NCBI GenBank assembly: GCA_013393415.1
Contig: JABXHI010000062.1
Location: 1 to 60,552 of the forward strand
Length of the DNA stretch: 60,552 bases
Source of the DNA: Micrococcaceae bacterium
GTDB taxonomy: Bacteria > Actinomycetota > Actinomycetes > Actinomycetales > Micrococcaceae
Direction of reading: 5' to 3'
The position numbers and the translations under genes are program-made. Each line of letters begins with the position of its first letter. Positions within the stretch are counted from its first letter, which is position 1. The notes beneath the pieces were generated by a model. That model saw nothing but the letters and a program-made list of their open reading frames with translations, had not been told where the DNA came from and ran no database searches. Positions 7,584 to 16,848 of this stretch are shown one piece after another.

Positions 7584-8522
7584 ATGCGTTCTTCACAAGC
7601 CCGAGTCCGTGTCGCTCGTGTCAATATCGATAGCGAGCGAACCCACCGTGCCGACACACTCGCGGTCGAAGAACCTCTGGAGATTCGTGTTAATGGCACC
7701 CGGTTGGCTGTCACGATGCGCACCCCGGTCCACGATTTTTCGCTTGCCGTGGGGTTCGCCTTGTCCGAGGGCATCATTCATTCTGCCGACGACCTCACCC
7801 GTGTGCGCTACTGCCAAAAGGATCAGGGTCCCAAGGGGCTATACCCGTTCGAGCAGCTCGGCGTCGGTTCTCGTGTTTCGCTCGAGGACACGTCTGACAA
7901 CGTCGTCGATATCACGTTGGCCCCGCATGTGCCGTCACCGGGTGCGCTGACGCAACGGCAGCTGGTCGTGAATTCGTCGTGTGGTCTCTGTGGGCGACAA
8001 TCCCTGGACGACGTACACCAAACCGGGTGTTACCCCATCGACGAGCGCTCGGCTTTCACACTCGATGAGCACACCGTGATGGGGCTGCCCGATAAACTCA
8101 GCGAGGACCAAAAAGTTTTCGCCAAGACCGGTGGATTGCACGGCGCGGGCATATACGATGTTGATACCGGTGAGTTCCTTGTGGTCCGCGAAGACGTTGG
8201 TCGACACAATGCCGTAGATAAGGTACTGGGATGGGCCTTAATGGAAGGGCTGCTCCCATTAAGGCGCAACGTCTTAGTCACCTCGTCGCGCGCGAGCTTC
8301 GAGCTCGTTCAGAAGGCCGCTATGGCCGGTATGCCAATGCTGGTTGCCGTCTCGGCGCCATCCTCGCTAGCCGTCGAGCTCGCCAAGGAATCGGGTATGA
8401 CGTTGGTGGGATTTACTCGGGGTCATCGGTGCGTCATTTATGCGGGGGAGCACCGTATTGTGCCACCGCATTCAGCAGACGAAGAGGCACCCGACGAGGT
8501 AACGTCTACCGCCCAGGCTTAA
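7584..8522 (+). CDS. fdhD: Formate dehydrogenase accessory sulfurtransferase FdhD
   Basis: 312 residues, slightly longer than E. coli FdhD. FdhD takes sulfur from a cysteine desulfurase and sulfurates the molybdenum cofactor of formate dehydrogenase. Key features: H-D-F-S-L-A-V-G-F-A-L-S-E-G-I near residue 50, N-S-S-C-G-L-C-G with the redox CxxC pair near residue 135, K-T-G-G-L-H-G-A-G, and the E-D-V-G-R-H-N-A-V-D-K-V motif. A hydrophilic C-terminal tail of about 20 residues is extra. Its presence beside the molybdenum-cofactor genes implies a formate dehydrogenase elsewhere in the genome; none is in the window. Confidence 0.95.
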   Translation: MRSSQARVRVARVNIDSERTHRADTLAVEEPLEIRVNGTRLAVTMRTPVHDFSLAVGFALSEGIIHSADDLTRVRYCQKDQGPKGLYPFEQLGVGSRVSLEDTSDNVVDITLAPHVPSPGALTQRQLVVNSSCGLCGRQSLDDVHQTGCYPIDERSAFTLDEHTVMGLPDKLSEDQKVFAKTGGLHGAGIYDVDTGEFLVVREDVGRHNAVDKVLGWALMEGLLPLRRNVLVTSSRASFELVQKAAMAGMPMLVAVSAPSSLAVELAKESGMTLVGFTRGHRCVIYAGEHRIVPPHSADEEAPDEVTSTAQA

Positions 8523-8561
8523 ACCGCCCGGACTTAAAGGGATCATCGGGCACAAAAATTT

Positions 8562-8593
8562 CCCCGTATCCGACGTTTCTTTCGAATACGGGG
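8562..8593. terminator. Terminator between fdhD and the HNH gene
   Basis: A 12-bp stem (8562-8573 with 8582-8593, one mismatch) with an 8-nt loop, flanked by AAAAATTT upstream and AGTTATT downstream. It lies between convergent genes and is probably bidirectional. Confidence 0.75.
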
Positions 8594-8630
8594 AGTTATT
8601 GATGACGGCTCGGTCAGGTGGAATGTCGAG

Positions 8631-10376
8631 TCAGCTCTGCCAAAAGTAGTTTTTCCGTGGTTGTTGGGCAGGGTCAAGCAACGGGTGGAGCCTGAATTGG
8701 ATTTCGCCGTCGACTCGTTCAATGTGAAGCATTTTGGCGTGCAACGCCTGGTGGTGATGCGAACACATGAGGGTGCCGTTTTCGACACTCGTCTCCCCAT
8801 CTTGTGACCAGGGGATGACGTGGTGGAGCTCGCACCAGGCGGCCGGCCAGTGACATCCGGGCACAGTGCACCCGCGATCTCTGGCTAAAATGGCGCGCCG
8901 TATTGATTCAGAGAATTTCCGTTGCTTTCGACCGATCGACAGGACCTGTCTTCGTCCAGTTAGTGTTACCGGCGAAACGCTCACATCGCAGAGCATTCGG
9001 AGCAGTGCATCCGGTGGCATATACGGTGTGTAAATGCCTTGCGAAATCCGTGGTTGTAGCCGATCTAAATTGTCATCGTGCAAGATGGCGCTAATATCAG
9101 GAGTTTTTGGCGGCGGTAACGTGACGACTTCTCCATCCAGTTCCAATTCCCGTGCTGTTTTGCCGGTCACCCTGGCATTTGGCGCCGGAATAAGGCTCCC
9201 ATTTTCAACGTCCTCGTCTTCAGGTGAGTCACCGATCTCTTTGGCCAACTCTGCCTCGGCGAGCATCGCCAAGAGCCGTTCGCGTTGTTCGGCTTCAATG
9301 TCCGGGAGGAGTTCGGCAAGTTCCCGACGGACCCCTTCCATCAGGGTTGGGTAATCAGCCATCACCACCATTTGGGTGTGGGCACCGTTGGCCCCGCGCA
9401 AATCCGAATTCGAGAGATTGGCCAGAGCAAATTTGATGGCATCACGAAACGCGTGCATACTGCGTTGACCGCGCGTACGGCTGTCGAATTCCTGCTCGTC
9501 GTCATCTTTGGCACGTGGATTATTGGCTGTTGCTTCGATGGTTTTGAAGGCTTCGTTTCCCTCTGCATCCGTGATGATGACCCATTTGTATGCGTTCTGG
9601 TTGCCACGAACGGTACCCTCGCACCACGCGCTATGCATCGCATCGGTCTGGCCTTGTGTAAATTTCTTATCTGCCGGATCAATCGATGCCAGTATGTCCT
9701 TCTTCTTGTTCGAAACATAGTGACTGAACTCTTCCGGTGACGTGGCCCCAATTCTTCCGGCCAAGTCCTTCTCGACGAGGCGCTGCAGATTGTCTCGATA
9801 TTCTTGATCTTTGCCTGCTGCTTCAGCTTCCTGGTCGACGGCGTTGATCATGTTTAATGCCGACGAGAGTTTCGACGGATGAATGTTTCCTTGTGCTTGG
9901 ATCGCTCCCAAGATGGGCAGCTTCGTTTCCCCGACGGCGACTGTGTCATCTCGTTCCGGGTCTGATGCACGTTTCGGTGTCATCGCCACAGCAATCTTGG
10001 TTCGTCCCGATGCTTCATATGCTCGTATGCCGTGCGTTTTGGCCAGCATATCCGTGGCATCCCGGAACGGTGTTTTTCCTTTTGGCAGGTCGACAGTTGA
10101 GCGCAACTTCGGAGTATCGAATGCGTCTTTAAGTAGCCCTGTGTAGCGATGCTGGAGTGGTGCGAATGAGCGCGCTGTCTCTTCCAACATTAATGAACGC
10201 TGGAGCAGCCCTTCAGTCGGCTCACGGGGTTCAATGTCTTCGATGCGTTGACGAGCACCCCGAATCAGGTCATGGAGTTGCTCGTGCGAGAGGGCTTCCC
10301 AATCAACGCGTCCATCAGCGATATGCAAGTCGAGCGTCTCAAGTGGATTCAGCGGCGCTGCGGCGGTTTGAGTCAT
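8631..10376 (-). CDS. DUF222 / HNH endonuclease-domain protein (13E12-type)
   Basis: 581 residues. The N-terminal half matches the DUF222 region of the actinobacterial 13E12 repeat family; a long acidic central part follows. The C-terminal HNH domain (about 505-560) shows R-D-R-G-C-T-V-P-G-C, W-C-E-L-H-H-V-I-P-W, a later N-G-T-L-M-C and H-H-H-x-x-L-H: the ββα-metal fold with both Zn-knuckle cysteine pairs. These proteins occur in multiple copies in many actinobacterial genomes; their role is unsettled (selfish nuclease or DNA repair). The start at 10376 is preferred over an upstream one (10511) because GGAGG lies 10 nt before it. The copy sits between conserved blocks, consistent with acquisition. 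No terminal repeats were seen. Confidence 0.85.
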   Translation of the reverse strand: MTQTAAAPLNPLETLDLHIADGRVDWEALSHEQLHDLIRGARQRIEDIEPREPTEGLLQRSLMLEETARSFAPLQHRYTGLLKDAFDTPKLRSTVDLPKGKTPFRDATDMLAKTHGIRAYEASGRTKIAVAMTPKRASDPERDDTVAVGETKLPILGAIQAQGNIHPSKLSSALNMINAVDQEAEAAGKDQEYRDNLQRLVEKDLAGRIGATSPEEFSHYVSNKKKDILASIDPADKKFTQGQTDAMHSAWCEGTVRGNQNAYKWVIITDAEGNEAFKTIEATANNPRAKDDDEQEFDSRTRGQRSMHAFRDAIKFALANLSNSDLRGANGAHTQMVVMADYPTLMEGVRRELAELLPDIEAEQRERLLAMLAEAELAKEIGDSPEDEDVENGSLIPAPNARVTGKTARELELDGEVVTLPPPKTPDISAILHDDNLDRLQPRISQGIYTPYMPPDALLRMLCDVSVSPVTLTGRRQVLSIGRKQRKFSESIRRAILARDRGCTVPGCHWPAAWCELHHVIPWSQDGETSVENGTLMCSHHHQALHAKMLHIERVDGEIQFRLHPLLDPAQQPRKNYFWQS

Positions 10377-10591
10377 TGGGAAGTCACCTCCAGTCGTGTT
10401 CGGCTGCTTCCCATCGTGACCAAAAATCGCACATCCCGCTGAGCGAGTCGGAGCAAATGTGGACAAGTTCGTGAGAGTCATCGACTTTAAAAAGTTTTCC
10501 ACATTCTGCAAACGAGACCTGGATTACCCTGTCAATTGCGGGTTACTTTAATATCACAGCCTTTATTCATCACTCACTTGAAAGCGCCTTG

Positions 10592-11248
10592 ATGTCTCCA
10601 CTCATGAAGAAGTCTGTCCGAAATCGTTTGGTCACCGGTTTAGTTGGTTTGATTCTGGCCGTAGGCCTCACTGGATGTTCCAATGATGACGAAGAAACAC
10701 TCGGTGACACTATCGATGCGTCGGACACCGAATCGTTGGAGTATGTTCCTGCCTCTGCGGACGGCCCAGCTCAGAACGTACCCGAGCCCAACCTGCCTGC
10801 CGTAGCCACCGAGAATTCTGAAGAAGGCGCTGAGGCGACCCTTGAATATTTTTGGGAAACGGAAGAGTATGCACGGCTTACCGGCGATACGGAGCCGCTT
10901 GCCTTGGTCTCGTCTGAGGACTGTGAATTTTGTTTCGAGTCGATTCAAGGTTGGGAACATTCCTACGGTGAAGGAGAGTGGGTTGTTCTTCAAGGAGAGC
11001 TACAAATTGAAATTACTGAAGTTCAATTGGGAGATGATGAGGAACGCAGCCAACCAGTTGCGCATGTTTTCTTTGAGTTAGACGAACCGGGCATCGATTT
11101 CTATGAGAACGATGGTATTTTGCACCAAGACAGCTTTGACAAACCGGATATAAAGAAATGGGTAAGTCTTCTGTATTTTGATGCAACTGGCCAACGATGG
11201 GAAGTTGAGTGGCTTGGACTAGAAGAGAGCGTGACATGGGTGGAATAG
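10592..11248 (+). CDS. Secreted lipoprotein, DUF6318-like
   Basis: 218 residues. A basic N-region, a hydrophobic core (L-V-T-G-L-V-G-L-I-L-A-V-G) and the lipobox L-T-G-C mark it as a lipoprotein anchored outside the membrane. An acidic low-complexity linker (D-D-E-E-T-L-G-D-T) follows. The folded part includes E-A-T-L-E-Y-F-W-E-T and a pair of cysteines in C-E-F-C, then a G-E-G-E-W-V-V-L-Q-G stretch, resembling the DUF6318 family of actinobacterial lipoproteins. Function unknown. The last 13 nt overlap the next gene, so the two are probably cotranscribed and their products may act together at the surface. The start could also be the TTG at 10589 or the ATG at 10604. Confidence 0.7.
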   Translation: MSPLMKKSVRNRLVTGLVGLILAVGLTGCSNDDEETLGDTIDASDTESLEYVPASADGPAQNVPEPNLPAVATENSEEGAEATLEYFWETEEYARLTGDTEPLALVSSEDCEFCFESIQGWEHSYGEGEWVVLQGELQIEITEVQLGDDEERSQPVAHVFFELDEPGIDFYENDGILHQDSFDKPDIKKWVSLLYFDATGQRWEVEWLGLEESVTWVE

Positions 11249-12198
11249 TGACTCATGTGATCCGAGCCTGGTTTTTTTGGTCGATTTTAATACTTCTTTG
11301 CTTTGGATCTTTATTTATGGGCGGGACCGTGGCGAAGGCTTCGACTGAGTTTGAAGGTGAGGTGCAAGAGAACTCATGGCGCGTGTCCTCTGAGAATCGT
11401 AGGCAAGCTAGTAGTGGTACCGAACTAAAATATATCAACCCTAATTCGTCACGACCTCCATCTCCCGTTCCAACAAAATCGAACGTCAGCAGCTCTGGCG
11501 GAAGCAGTGCAAGTGGTGGACAGTCGAATTCGCAAGCTGCGGCACCGCCAAGAACTATTCAGGAACAGTGCACAGGAATGTATAGGGAATACCTGGGCAT
11601 AGAGTTGTGCCTGGCCCAGTATGTGTTTTTACCTGGGGAGCCGGCCCCACCACCAGCACCGCAGGCCCCAGCTCCAGAGGCGCAAGTGGTGAATGAACCG
11701 ATTACGATCACCATTACAGAATCGGACTTGTTGGAGTTGATTCCCGAATCACCGCAGATTCTCATGGATCGCGGACCATTTGGCTTAAAGAATGCGCACA
11801 CGAACTTTTACTCCAGCCATCACGAGCCACAAACGGTGACGAGAATAATGTTCGACCAGGAGGTGACCATCACCGCGACACCTATTGAATACCGCTGGGA
11901 CTACGGGGATGGCGACACTTTGGTGACTGAACTGCCTGGTTATCCGGTCGATGAGTTTAACACTGAAACGGACACGAGCCACCAGTACAACGAGACGGGC
12001 CTATACACCGTCGAACTGACCACGGTGTTTGAGGGAACCTACCAGGTTGACGGGGGAGAGGTGCAGGAGGTGAGTTCAACGGTCACTCAGCAGGCGGAGC
12101 CCACCGAGATTCGCATCTGGCGTGCCGTGACCCGAAACGTCGACCAAAGTTGTCTCGAGAACCCAAGTGCTTGGGGCTGTGAAGGACTCGAGCGCTAA
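11236..12198 (+). CDS. Membrane-anchored or secreted PKD-domain protein
   Basis: 320 residues. One hydrophobic segment (about 10-31) is a signal anchor or signal peptide. A Ser/Gly/Pro-rich region follows (about 70-105), then a Cys-containing segment (Q-E-Q-C-T-G and I-E-L-C-L-A), a Pro/Ala-rich stretch, and a beta-rich C-terminal half with a PKD-like core (E-Y-R-W-D-Y-G-D-G-D and later Y-N-E-T-G-L-Y-T-V-E-L). A final pair of cysteines (S-C-L-E and W-G-C-E) could form a disulfide. PKD domains are adhesive beta sandwiches of surface proteins. It overlaps the lipoprotein by 13 nt and is convergent with pepN by 4 nt. The start at 11236 is chosen because AGAGAG lies 6 nt upstream. No catalytic domain was seen. 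Confidence 0.72.
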   Translation: MGGIVTHVIRAWFFWSILILLCFGSLFMGGTVAKASTEFEGEVQENSWRVSSENRRQASSGTELKYINPNSSRPPSPVPTKSNVSSSGGSSASGGQSNSQAAAPPRTIQEQCTGMYREYLGIELCLAQYVFLPGEPAPPPAPQAPAPEAQVVNEPITITITESDLLELIPESPQILMDRGPFGLKNAHTNFYSSHHEPQTVTRIMFDQEVTITATPIEYRWDYGDGDTLVTELPGYPVDEFNTETDTSHQYNETGLYTVELTTVFEGTYQVDGGEVQEVSSTVTQQAEPTEIRIWRAVTRNVDQSCLENPSAWGCEGLER

Positions 12199-14648
12199 AA
12201 CGCTGACTGAGCGGTGAGGGCACGGCGCACATCGTCATGCAGTTCGGTAAGTATCCGCTGCAAACCTCTGTATCTTGTCGATGAAGCCATGGTCATGGTG
12301 CGACTGGCCGTCTCCTCGGTGCTGGCCCACAGCGGGAACAACCCCAGGGCAAGGGTCTCGGCGATTTCGAAACTGCTAGCGGCCCAGAGATCTTCGATGC
12401 GGTTGAAGTATTCGTCGACGTAGTCGGCCAGCAGTTCGTGGTCGTGGACGTCAGCGAAGCCCATCACCATGTGACGAAGCTCGAGATTGGTGAGGTCCCC
12501 GCCGGTGATGCGCTGCCAGGTTTCGGCCTTCGCGGCGGCCGTCGGGATCATCGCCCGGGCCTGCACGGCCGCCAGGTAGCCGGTGGAAGAATCATCCTCG
12601 GCATGAGCTGCTTCGATATCAGCTGCACCGACAACACCGAGTGCCACGAGTCGTTGTAACGCGGACCAGGCCATATCGGTCGAGACGGAAAAGCCTGCCA
12701 GCCCGTGGCCGTCGGCAAGCTGAGAGACTTTGGCTTCGGAGCGGGTATGGCGGATGAATGCTTGCACCAGTTGCAACTCGACATCGGAGCCGGAAACAGC
12801 ATCTTCGGCAAGTTGCCACAGCCCGTGGGCAAAATGCTGCCGGGTCGCCGATGCGTGTTCGGTCGGCACAAAATACTTTAGCGCGGTGGTGGCCTGGCGT
12901 AACAGGGAGAACACCACGGATGAATCAGTCTCGGACGCCACATGGGTCAGGATGAGCTCGAGGAACCAGGAGGCAGACGCCTCGCCATCACGGGTCAGAT
13001 CCCATGCGGTACCCCACAACAACGAGCGGGCCAGCGAATCGTCGACGTCAGACAGGCGTTCCGTGAGCACCTGCAAGGAAGCGGTATCGGGGCGGAGTTT
13101 GGCGTAGGTCAGGTCTTCGTCGTTGACCAGCATCAGCGCGGCATCGTCAGCGGGCAGGCGCGTGGTTTTCTCCTGGAGATCGGTGGCTACCGACGAGACG
13201 CGGGTGAGCTTCCCGTCGACGACGTTGTAGAAACCGACGACCACGCGATGCTGGCGAACCGGTGACGACTGGGTGATGACCACCTCGTCGCCATCGCGCT
13301 GCCAGGACAAGGTGTTGACGCCGGTGGTGTGTAACCATTGCTCGGCCCAGCTAGCCAGTTCACGCCCCGAAGCGTCCTCAAGATGCCGCAGCAGATCACC
13401 GAATGTGGTGTTGGCCCAGGCGTGCTCGGCGAAATAGTTGCGAACCCCCGCCATAAAGTGTTCGGTGCCGACCCAGGCGACGAGCTGACGCAGCACGGCC
13501 GCACCCTTGGCATAGGTGATCCCGTCGAAATTGACGGCCACGGCGTCGAGGTCGACCATATCGGCGATGACGGGGTGGGTCGTGGCCAACTGGTCTTGCC
13601 GGTAGGCCCAGGTTTTTTCGGTGGCGTTAAAGGTGGTCCAGGCATCGGCGAATCCGGCATCCACAGCAGCCAGGTGGGACACGAATTCGGCGAAGGATTC
13701 GTTGAGCCACAGGTCATCCCACCACCGCATCGTCACCAGGTTGCCGAACCACATATGCGCGAGCTCGTGCAGGATCGTGATGGCCCGGCGCTGCACCATG
13801 GCCGCGGGAACGGCCGAGCGGAATATATAGTCCTCGGTAATGGTCACCGCGCCCACGTTCTCCATGGCGCCGGCGTTGAACTCGGGCACAAAGATTTGAT
13901 CATATTTGGAGAATGGATATACCACACCGAACTGGTGCTCATAGAATGCGAATCCGGACCGGGTGATGTCCAGAATGTCCTCGGCACCCACGTAGACCGC
14001 CATGGATTTGCGCGCCCACAACCCCAACGGGACCCGACTCTTCGACGAACCGGTGGCTACCTCGGTGTATTCCCCGGCGATCAGGGCGAACAGATACGAC
14101 GACATCACCGGTGTGGCGTCGAACGTCCAGTGCGCGACCTCGCCGTCCAGCACATGCGTTCCTGGCTCATTGGACAACACGGTCCAATACGACGGGGCGG
14201 TCACCCCCAACGCGAAGGTGGCCTTGAGATCGGGTTGTTCAAATACGGGGAAAATGCGCCGCGCATCGGCGGGTTCACATTGCGAGTAAAGGTACTCGGC
14301 CTCATCGAAAGGATCAATATAGCGATGCAACCCTTCACCCGTGGATGAGTACTCGGCCGTCGACGAGACGATGAGCTCATTGTCGAGCTGCAACGGTTCA
14401 AGCCGCAGCCGAGACCCGTCATACTCGACCGTGTGTCCGTTGAGTTCAGCCGAGTAGACGTCATGTTCCAACAGGTCGATGAACGTCGAACCTCCCACGG
14501 CTGACTCCGCGGCCGAAAAAGTGATGACGGCCTGGACCCGAAACTCATTGGCATCGGTGACATCAATGTCCAACCGGTAGGTATGAACATCCAGCATGGC
14601 GGCACGTAGCTGCGCTTCGTCTCGAGTGATGGTGTGGGATTGAGTCAC
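12195..14648 (-). CDS. pepN: Aminopeptidase N
   Basis: 817 residues, a cytosolic M1-family metalloaminopeptidase that removes N-terminal residues from peptides in the final steps of protein turnover. The substrate-anchoring G-A-M-E-N is at 260-264 and the zinc site H-E-L-A-H at 294-298 with the third ligand E317 in N-E-S-F-A-E. A W-W-D-D-L-W-L run lies between them. The C-terminal ERAP1-like helical domain follows. Length fits the actinobacterial family. GTG start with AGGA 8 nt upstream. The neighbourhood (rpiB next) is conserved with M. tuberculosis. The 3' end overlaps the PKD gene by 4 nt. Confidence 0.96.
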   Translation of the reverse strand: MTQSHTITRDEAQLRAAMLDVHTYRLDIDVTDANEFRVQAVITFSAAESAVGGSTFIDLLEHDVYSAELNGHTVEYDGSRLRLEPLQLDNELIVSSTAEYSSTGEGLHRYIDPFDEAEYLYSQCEPADARRIFPVFEQPDLKATFALGVTAPSYWTVLSNEPGTHVLDGEVAHWTFDATPVMSSYLFALIAGEYTEVATGSSKSRVPLGLWARKSMAVYVGAEDILDITRSGFAFYEHQFGVVYPFSKYDQIFVPEFNAGAMENVGAVTITEDYIFRSAVPAAMVQRRAITILHELAHMWFGNLVTMRWWDDLWLNESFAEFVSHLAAVDAGFADAWTTFNATEKTWAYRQDQLATTHPVIADMVDLDAVAVNFDGITYAKGAAVLRQLVAWVGTEHFMAGVRNYFAEHAWANTTFGDLLRHLEDASGRELASWAEQWLHTTGVNTLSWQRDGDEVVITQSSPVRQHRVVVGFYNVVDGKLTRVSSVATDLQEKTTRLPADDAALMLVNDEDLTYAKLRPDTASLQVLTERLSDVDDSLARSLLWGTAWDLTRDGEASASWFLELILTHVASETDSSVVFSLLRQATTALKYFVPTEHASATRQHFAHGLWQLAEDAVSGSDVELQLVQAFIRHTRSEAKVSQLADGHGLAGFSVSTDMAWSALQRLVALGVVGAADIEAAHAEDDSSTGYLAAVQARAMIPTAAAKAETWQRITGGDLTNLELRHMVMGFADVHDHELLADYVDEYFNRIEDLWAASSFEIAETLALGLFPLWASTEETASRTMTMASSTRYRGLQRILTELHDDVRRALTAQSAF

Positions 14649-14752
14649 GCGGTGATCCTTTCAACGGGTTGTCACTATTGTTTCACCAATCGGGGCGGGG
14701 ACTAAACCCGACTAGGCTGGACGCGAGAAGTTTTCCGAATGAAGGAGCCCAC

Positions 14753-15259
14753 GTGCGCGTTCACATTGCTACCGACCATGCCGGTTTAGAACTGGCACAG
14801 TATTTGATCGAGAATTTGGCCGATGCCGGCTACGACATGATCGATCACGGTCCACAACACTATGATGCCGCTGATGACTACCCATCGTTCTGTATTAATG
14901 CGGCGAAAGCGGTCGCAGCGGAGCGTGCAGCAGGCCAGGATTCGTTGGGCATTGTGCTGGGTGGTTCGGGCAACGGCGAGCAAATGGCCGCCAATAAAGT
15001 TGCCGGGATTCGCGCCGCATTGGCATGGAATATCTCGACTGCGCAGTTGGCCCGGGAACACAATAACGCTCAGGTGGTGGCCGTGGGCGGGCGCCAGCAC
15101 GAACCATCCGAAGCCCTGGAAATCATCCAGGCATTTCTGACCGGCTCATGGTCGAACGAAGATCGCCATGCCCGGCGCATCGGTCAGATCGCGGAATTCG
15201 AAACCACCGGAGCCATCGCCGGTTTTGCACTGGGTACCGACGGGATTGCCAAGCCTTAA
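14753..15259 (+). CDS. rpiB: Ribose-5-phosphate isomerase B
   Basis: 168 residues. RpiB interconverts ribose 5-phosphate and ribulose 5-phosphate. H-I-A-T-D-H-A-G-L-E-L opens the protein and G-I-V-L-G-G-S-G-N-G-E-Q-M-A-A-N-K contains the anion-hole loop. H-N-N-A-Q-V-V-A-V-G-G-R follows. Ser replaces Cys in the G-S-G-N loop; in the mycobacterial enzyme Glu acts as base, and a Glu follows here too. The start is the GTG at 14753, 5 nt after a strong AAGGAG. The TAA overlaps the glycosylase ATG (TAATG), so the two genes are translationally coupled. TAGGCT at 14712 is a possible -10 box. Confidence 0.93.
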   Translation: MRVHIATDHAGLELAQYLIENLADAGYDMIDHGPQHYDAADDYPSFCINAAKAVAAERAAGQDSLGIVLGGSGNGEQMAANKVAGIRAALAWNISTAQLAREHNNAQVVAVGGRQHEPSEALEIIQAFLTGSWSNEDRHARRIGQIAEFETTGAIAGFALGTDGIAKP

Positions 15260-16128
15260 TGCCTGAAGGTCACTCAATTCACCGGATTGCTCAGCACTTT
15301 GACGAGGTGTTTCTCACTCAGAAGCTGGAATTGTCCTCGCCGCAAGGACGCTTCACCGACGGCGCGCACCTGCTCAACGGCCACCGCGCCGTCGCATCCG
15401 AGGCCTACGGCAAACACTGGTTTTTATACTTCGACCATGATTTGGTGCTCAACGTGCACTTGGGCATGTACGGGGCCTGGACCTTCGGGGGCCAACAGCA
15501 TTCCTCCATCGGAGCGCCACGCAAGATCGGTGAACAAGAAGACCACGGTGACGCCGCCGCTGAGCTGACCGAACCCCGACCGACCACGCGGGTGCGTATT
15601 GTGGGTGACGATTCGTGGGCCGATCTGGTGGGTCCGGCGATCTGTCGAACACTGACGATTGCCGAATCCCAGGACGTCATCGACGCCATTGGTCCGGACC
15701 CGCTACGTGCCGATGCCGATCCACAACGGTTCTACGATGTCGCAGCCAAAACCCGGCGCCGCATCGGTGCCATTTTGATGGACCAGAAAATCATCGGCGG
15801 CATTGGCAATATTTTCCGGGCCGAAGGGCTCTTCCGATTGCAACTGAATCCGCATACCCCGGCCAAGGCACTGACCGCCGAAACGCGCGAGCAGATCTGG
15901 CAGGATCAAGTGCACCTGCTGGGCATCGGTGTGGAAACCGGTCGGATCATCACCACCGAGCCCGAACATCGTCCCGGCATTGCCTTATCCGACGCGTGGC
16001 CTGAGCACGCCAACTATGTGTACCAGCGCCAGGGGCAACAGTGTCTGGTGTGTGGCTACCGCACGATCATCGTGGAAGAGTTGGAGGCACGAAAACTGTA
16101 TTGGTGCACGTCGTGCCAGAAGTCATGA
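15259..16128 (+). CDS. Fpg/Nei-family DNA glycosylase-AP lyase
   Basis: 289 residues. M-P-E-G-H-S-I-H-R-I-A begins with the catalytic Pro2 and Glu3 of the Fpg/Nei family; the His at position 5 and the sequence as a whole point to the Nei (endonuclease VIII) branch rather than Fpg. A helix-two-turn-helix region includes Q-K-I-I-G-G-I-G-N-I-F-R-A-E, and the C-terminal zinc finger is C-L-V-C with C-T-S-C 16 residues on. It excises oxidised bases and nicks the strand. Coupled to rpiB by TAATG; M. tuberculosis has the same order (rpiB, nei2 region). Confidence 0.9.
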   Translation: MPEGHSIHRIAQHFDEVFLTQKLELSSPQGRFTDGAHLLNGHRAVASEAYGKHWFLYFDHDLVLNVHLGMYGAWTFGGQQHSSIGAPRKIGEQEDHGDAAAELTEPRPTTRVRIVGDDSWADLVGPAICRTLTIAESQDVIDAIGPDPLRADADPQRFYDVAAKTRRRIGAILMDQKIIGGIGNIFRAEGLFRLQLNPHTPAKALTAETREQIWQDQVHLLGIGVETGRIITTEPEHRPGIALSDAWPEHANYVYQRQGQQCLVCGYRTIIVEELEARKLYWCTSCQKS

Positions 16129-16166
16129 TCGCTTCATCAACCCTTCAAGCAATGGGTGAAGTGTGG

Positions 16167-16172
16167 TTTAGT
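16167..16172 (+). promoter_or_regulatory. Possible -10 box of lipB
   Basis: TTTAGT followed by 7 nt and GTG at 16180, the spacing seen at the leaderless sites. The box is a weak match, so support is mainly positional. Confidence 0.3.
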
Positions 16173-16179
16173 TGAGGTT

Positions 16180-16848
16180 GTGCATGTCATAAATTTACTC
16201 GGTACCGGCCTGAAAACTTACACCGCGTTGGATACGCTCCAGCGGGAACTGCACGCCCGGATCGCCACGGGCCAGCATCCAAATACGTTTCTGATATTCG
16301 AAGCGGAATCAACGTATACGGCCGGCCGCCACACCCAACAGCACGACATTCTTGATGATGCCCTGTCGATCATCGACACCGATCGCGCCGGCTCAGTTAC
16401 CTGGCACGGGCCCGGCCAGCTGGTGTGTTATCCACTGGTGAAGCTTGCCGCTCCCGTCGATGTCATCAAATACATCCGCGCGGTCGAAGGTGCCGTCCTC
16501 GACACCTTGCGCGACCATTTCGGCCTCGACGTTGGCGTCATCGAAGGGCGCGCCGGGGTATGGATCGGAAATCGAAAAATTTCGGCGGTCGGCCTGAAAA
16601 TCTCGCAAGACGCGACACTACACGGCATCTCACTGAACGTTAACACCGACCCGGCCACCGCCTTTGCCGGGGTCATTCCGTGCGGTATTACCGATGCCAC
16701 GGTTACCTCGATGGCCGAAGAAGGCGTTCCCACCACACTGGCTGCCGTGGCGGAACCACTGACTGCTGCACTTGAACATCGTCTTGAACCACTTCTTGCC
16801 CCAATCACGACTGAAGGAGACGTCAATGTCTACCATCCCGCAGGCTGA
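16180..16848 (+). CDS. lipB: Octanoyltransferase LipB
   Basis: 222 residues from the preferred GTG at 16180 (an upstream GTG at 16156 would add 8). LipB transfers octanoate from acyl carrier protein to the lipoyl domains of 2-oxoacid dehydrogenases and GcvH. Motifs: Y-T-A-G-R-H-T near residue 48, [12 protein letters not shown] with the substrate-binding loop, G-V-W-I-G-x-R-K-I-S-A-V-G with the catalytic Lys, and H-G-I-S-L-N-V, then F-A-G-V-I-P-C-G-I with the acyl-accepting Cys. lipA starts 23 nt before its end. Start site uncertain: no good Shine-Dalgarno is present. Confidence 0.92.
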   Translation: MHVINLLGTGLKTYTALDTLQRELHARIATGQHPNTFLIFEAESTYTAGRHTQQHDILDDALSIIDTDRAGSVTWHGPGQLVCYPLVKLAAPVDVIKYIRAVEGAVLDTLRDHFGLDVGVIEGRAGVWIGNRKISAVGLKISQDATLHGISLNVNTDPATAFAGVIPCGITDATVTSMAEEGVPTTLAAVAEPLTAALEHRLEPLLAPITTEGDVNVYHPAG

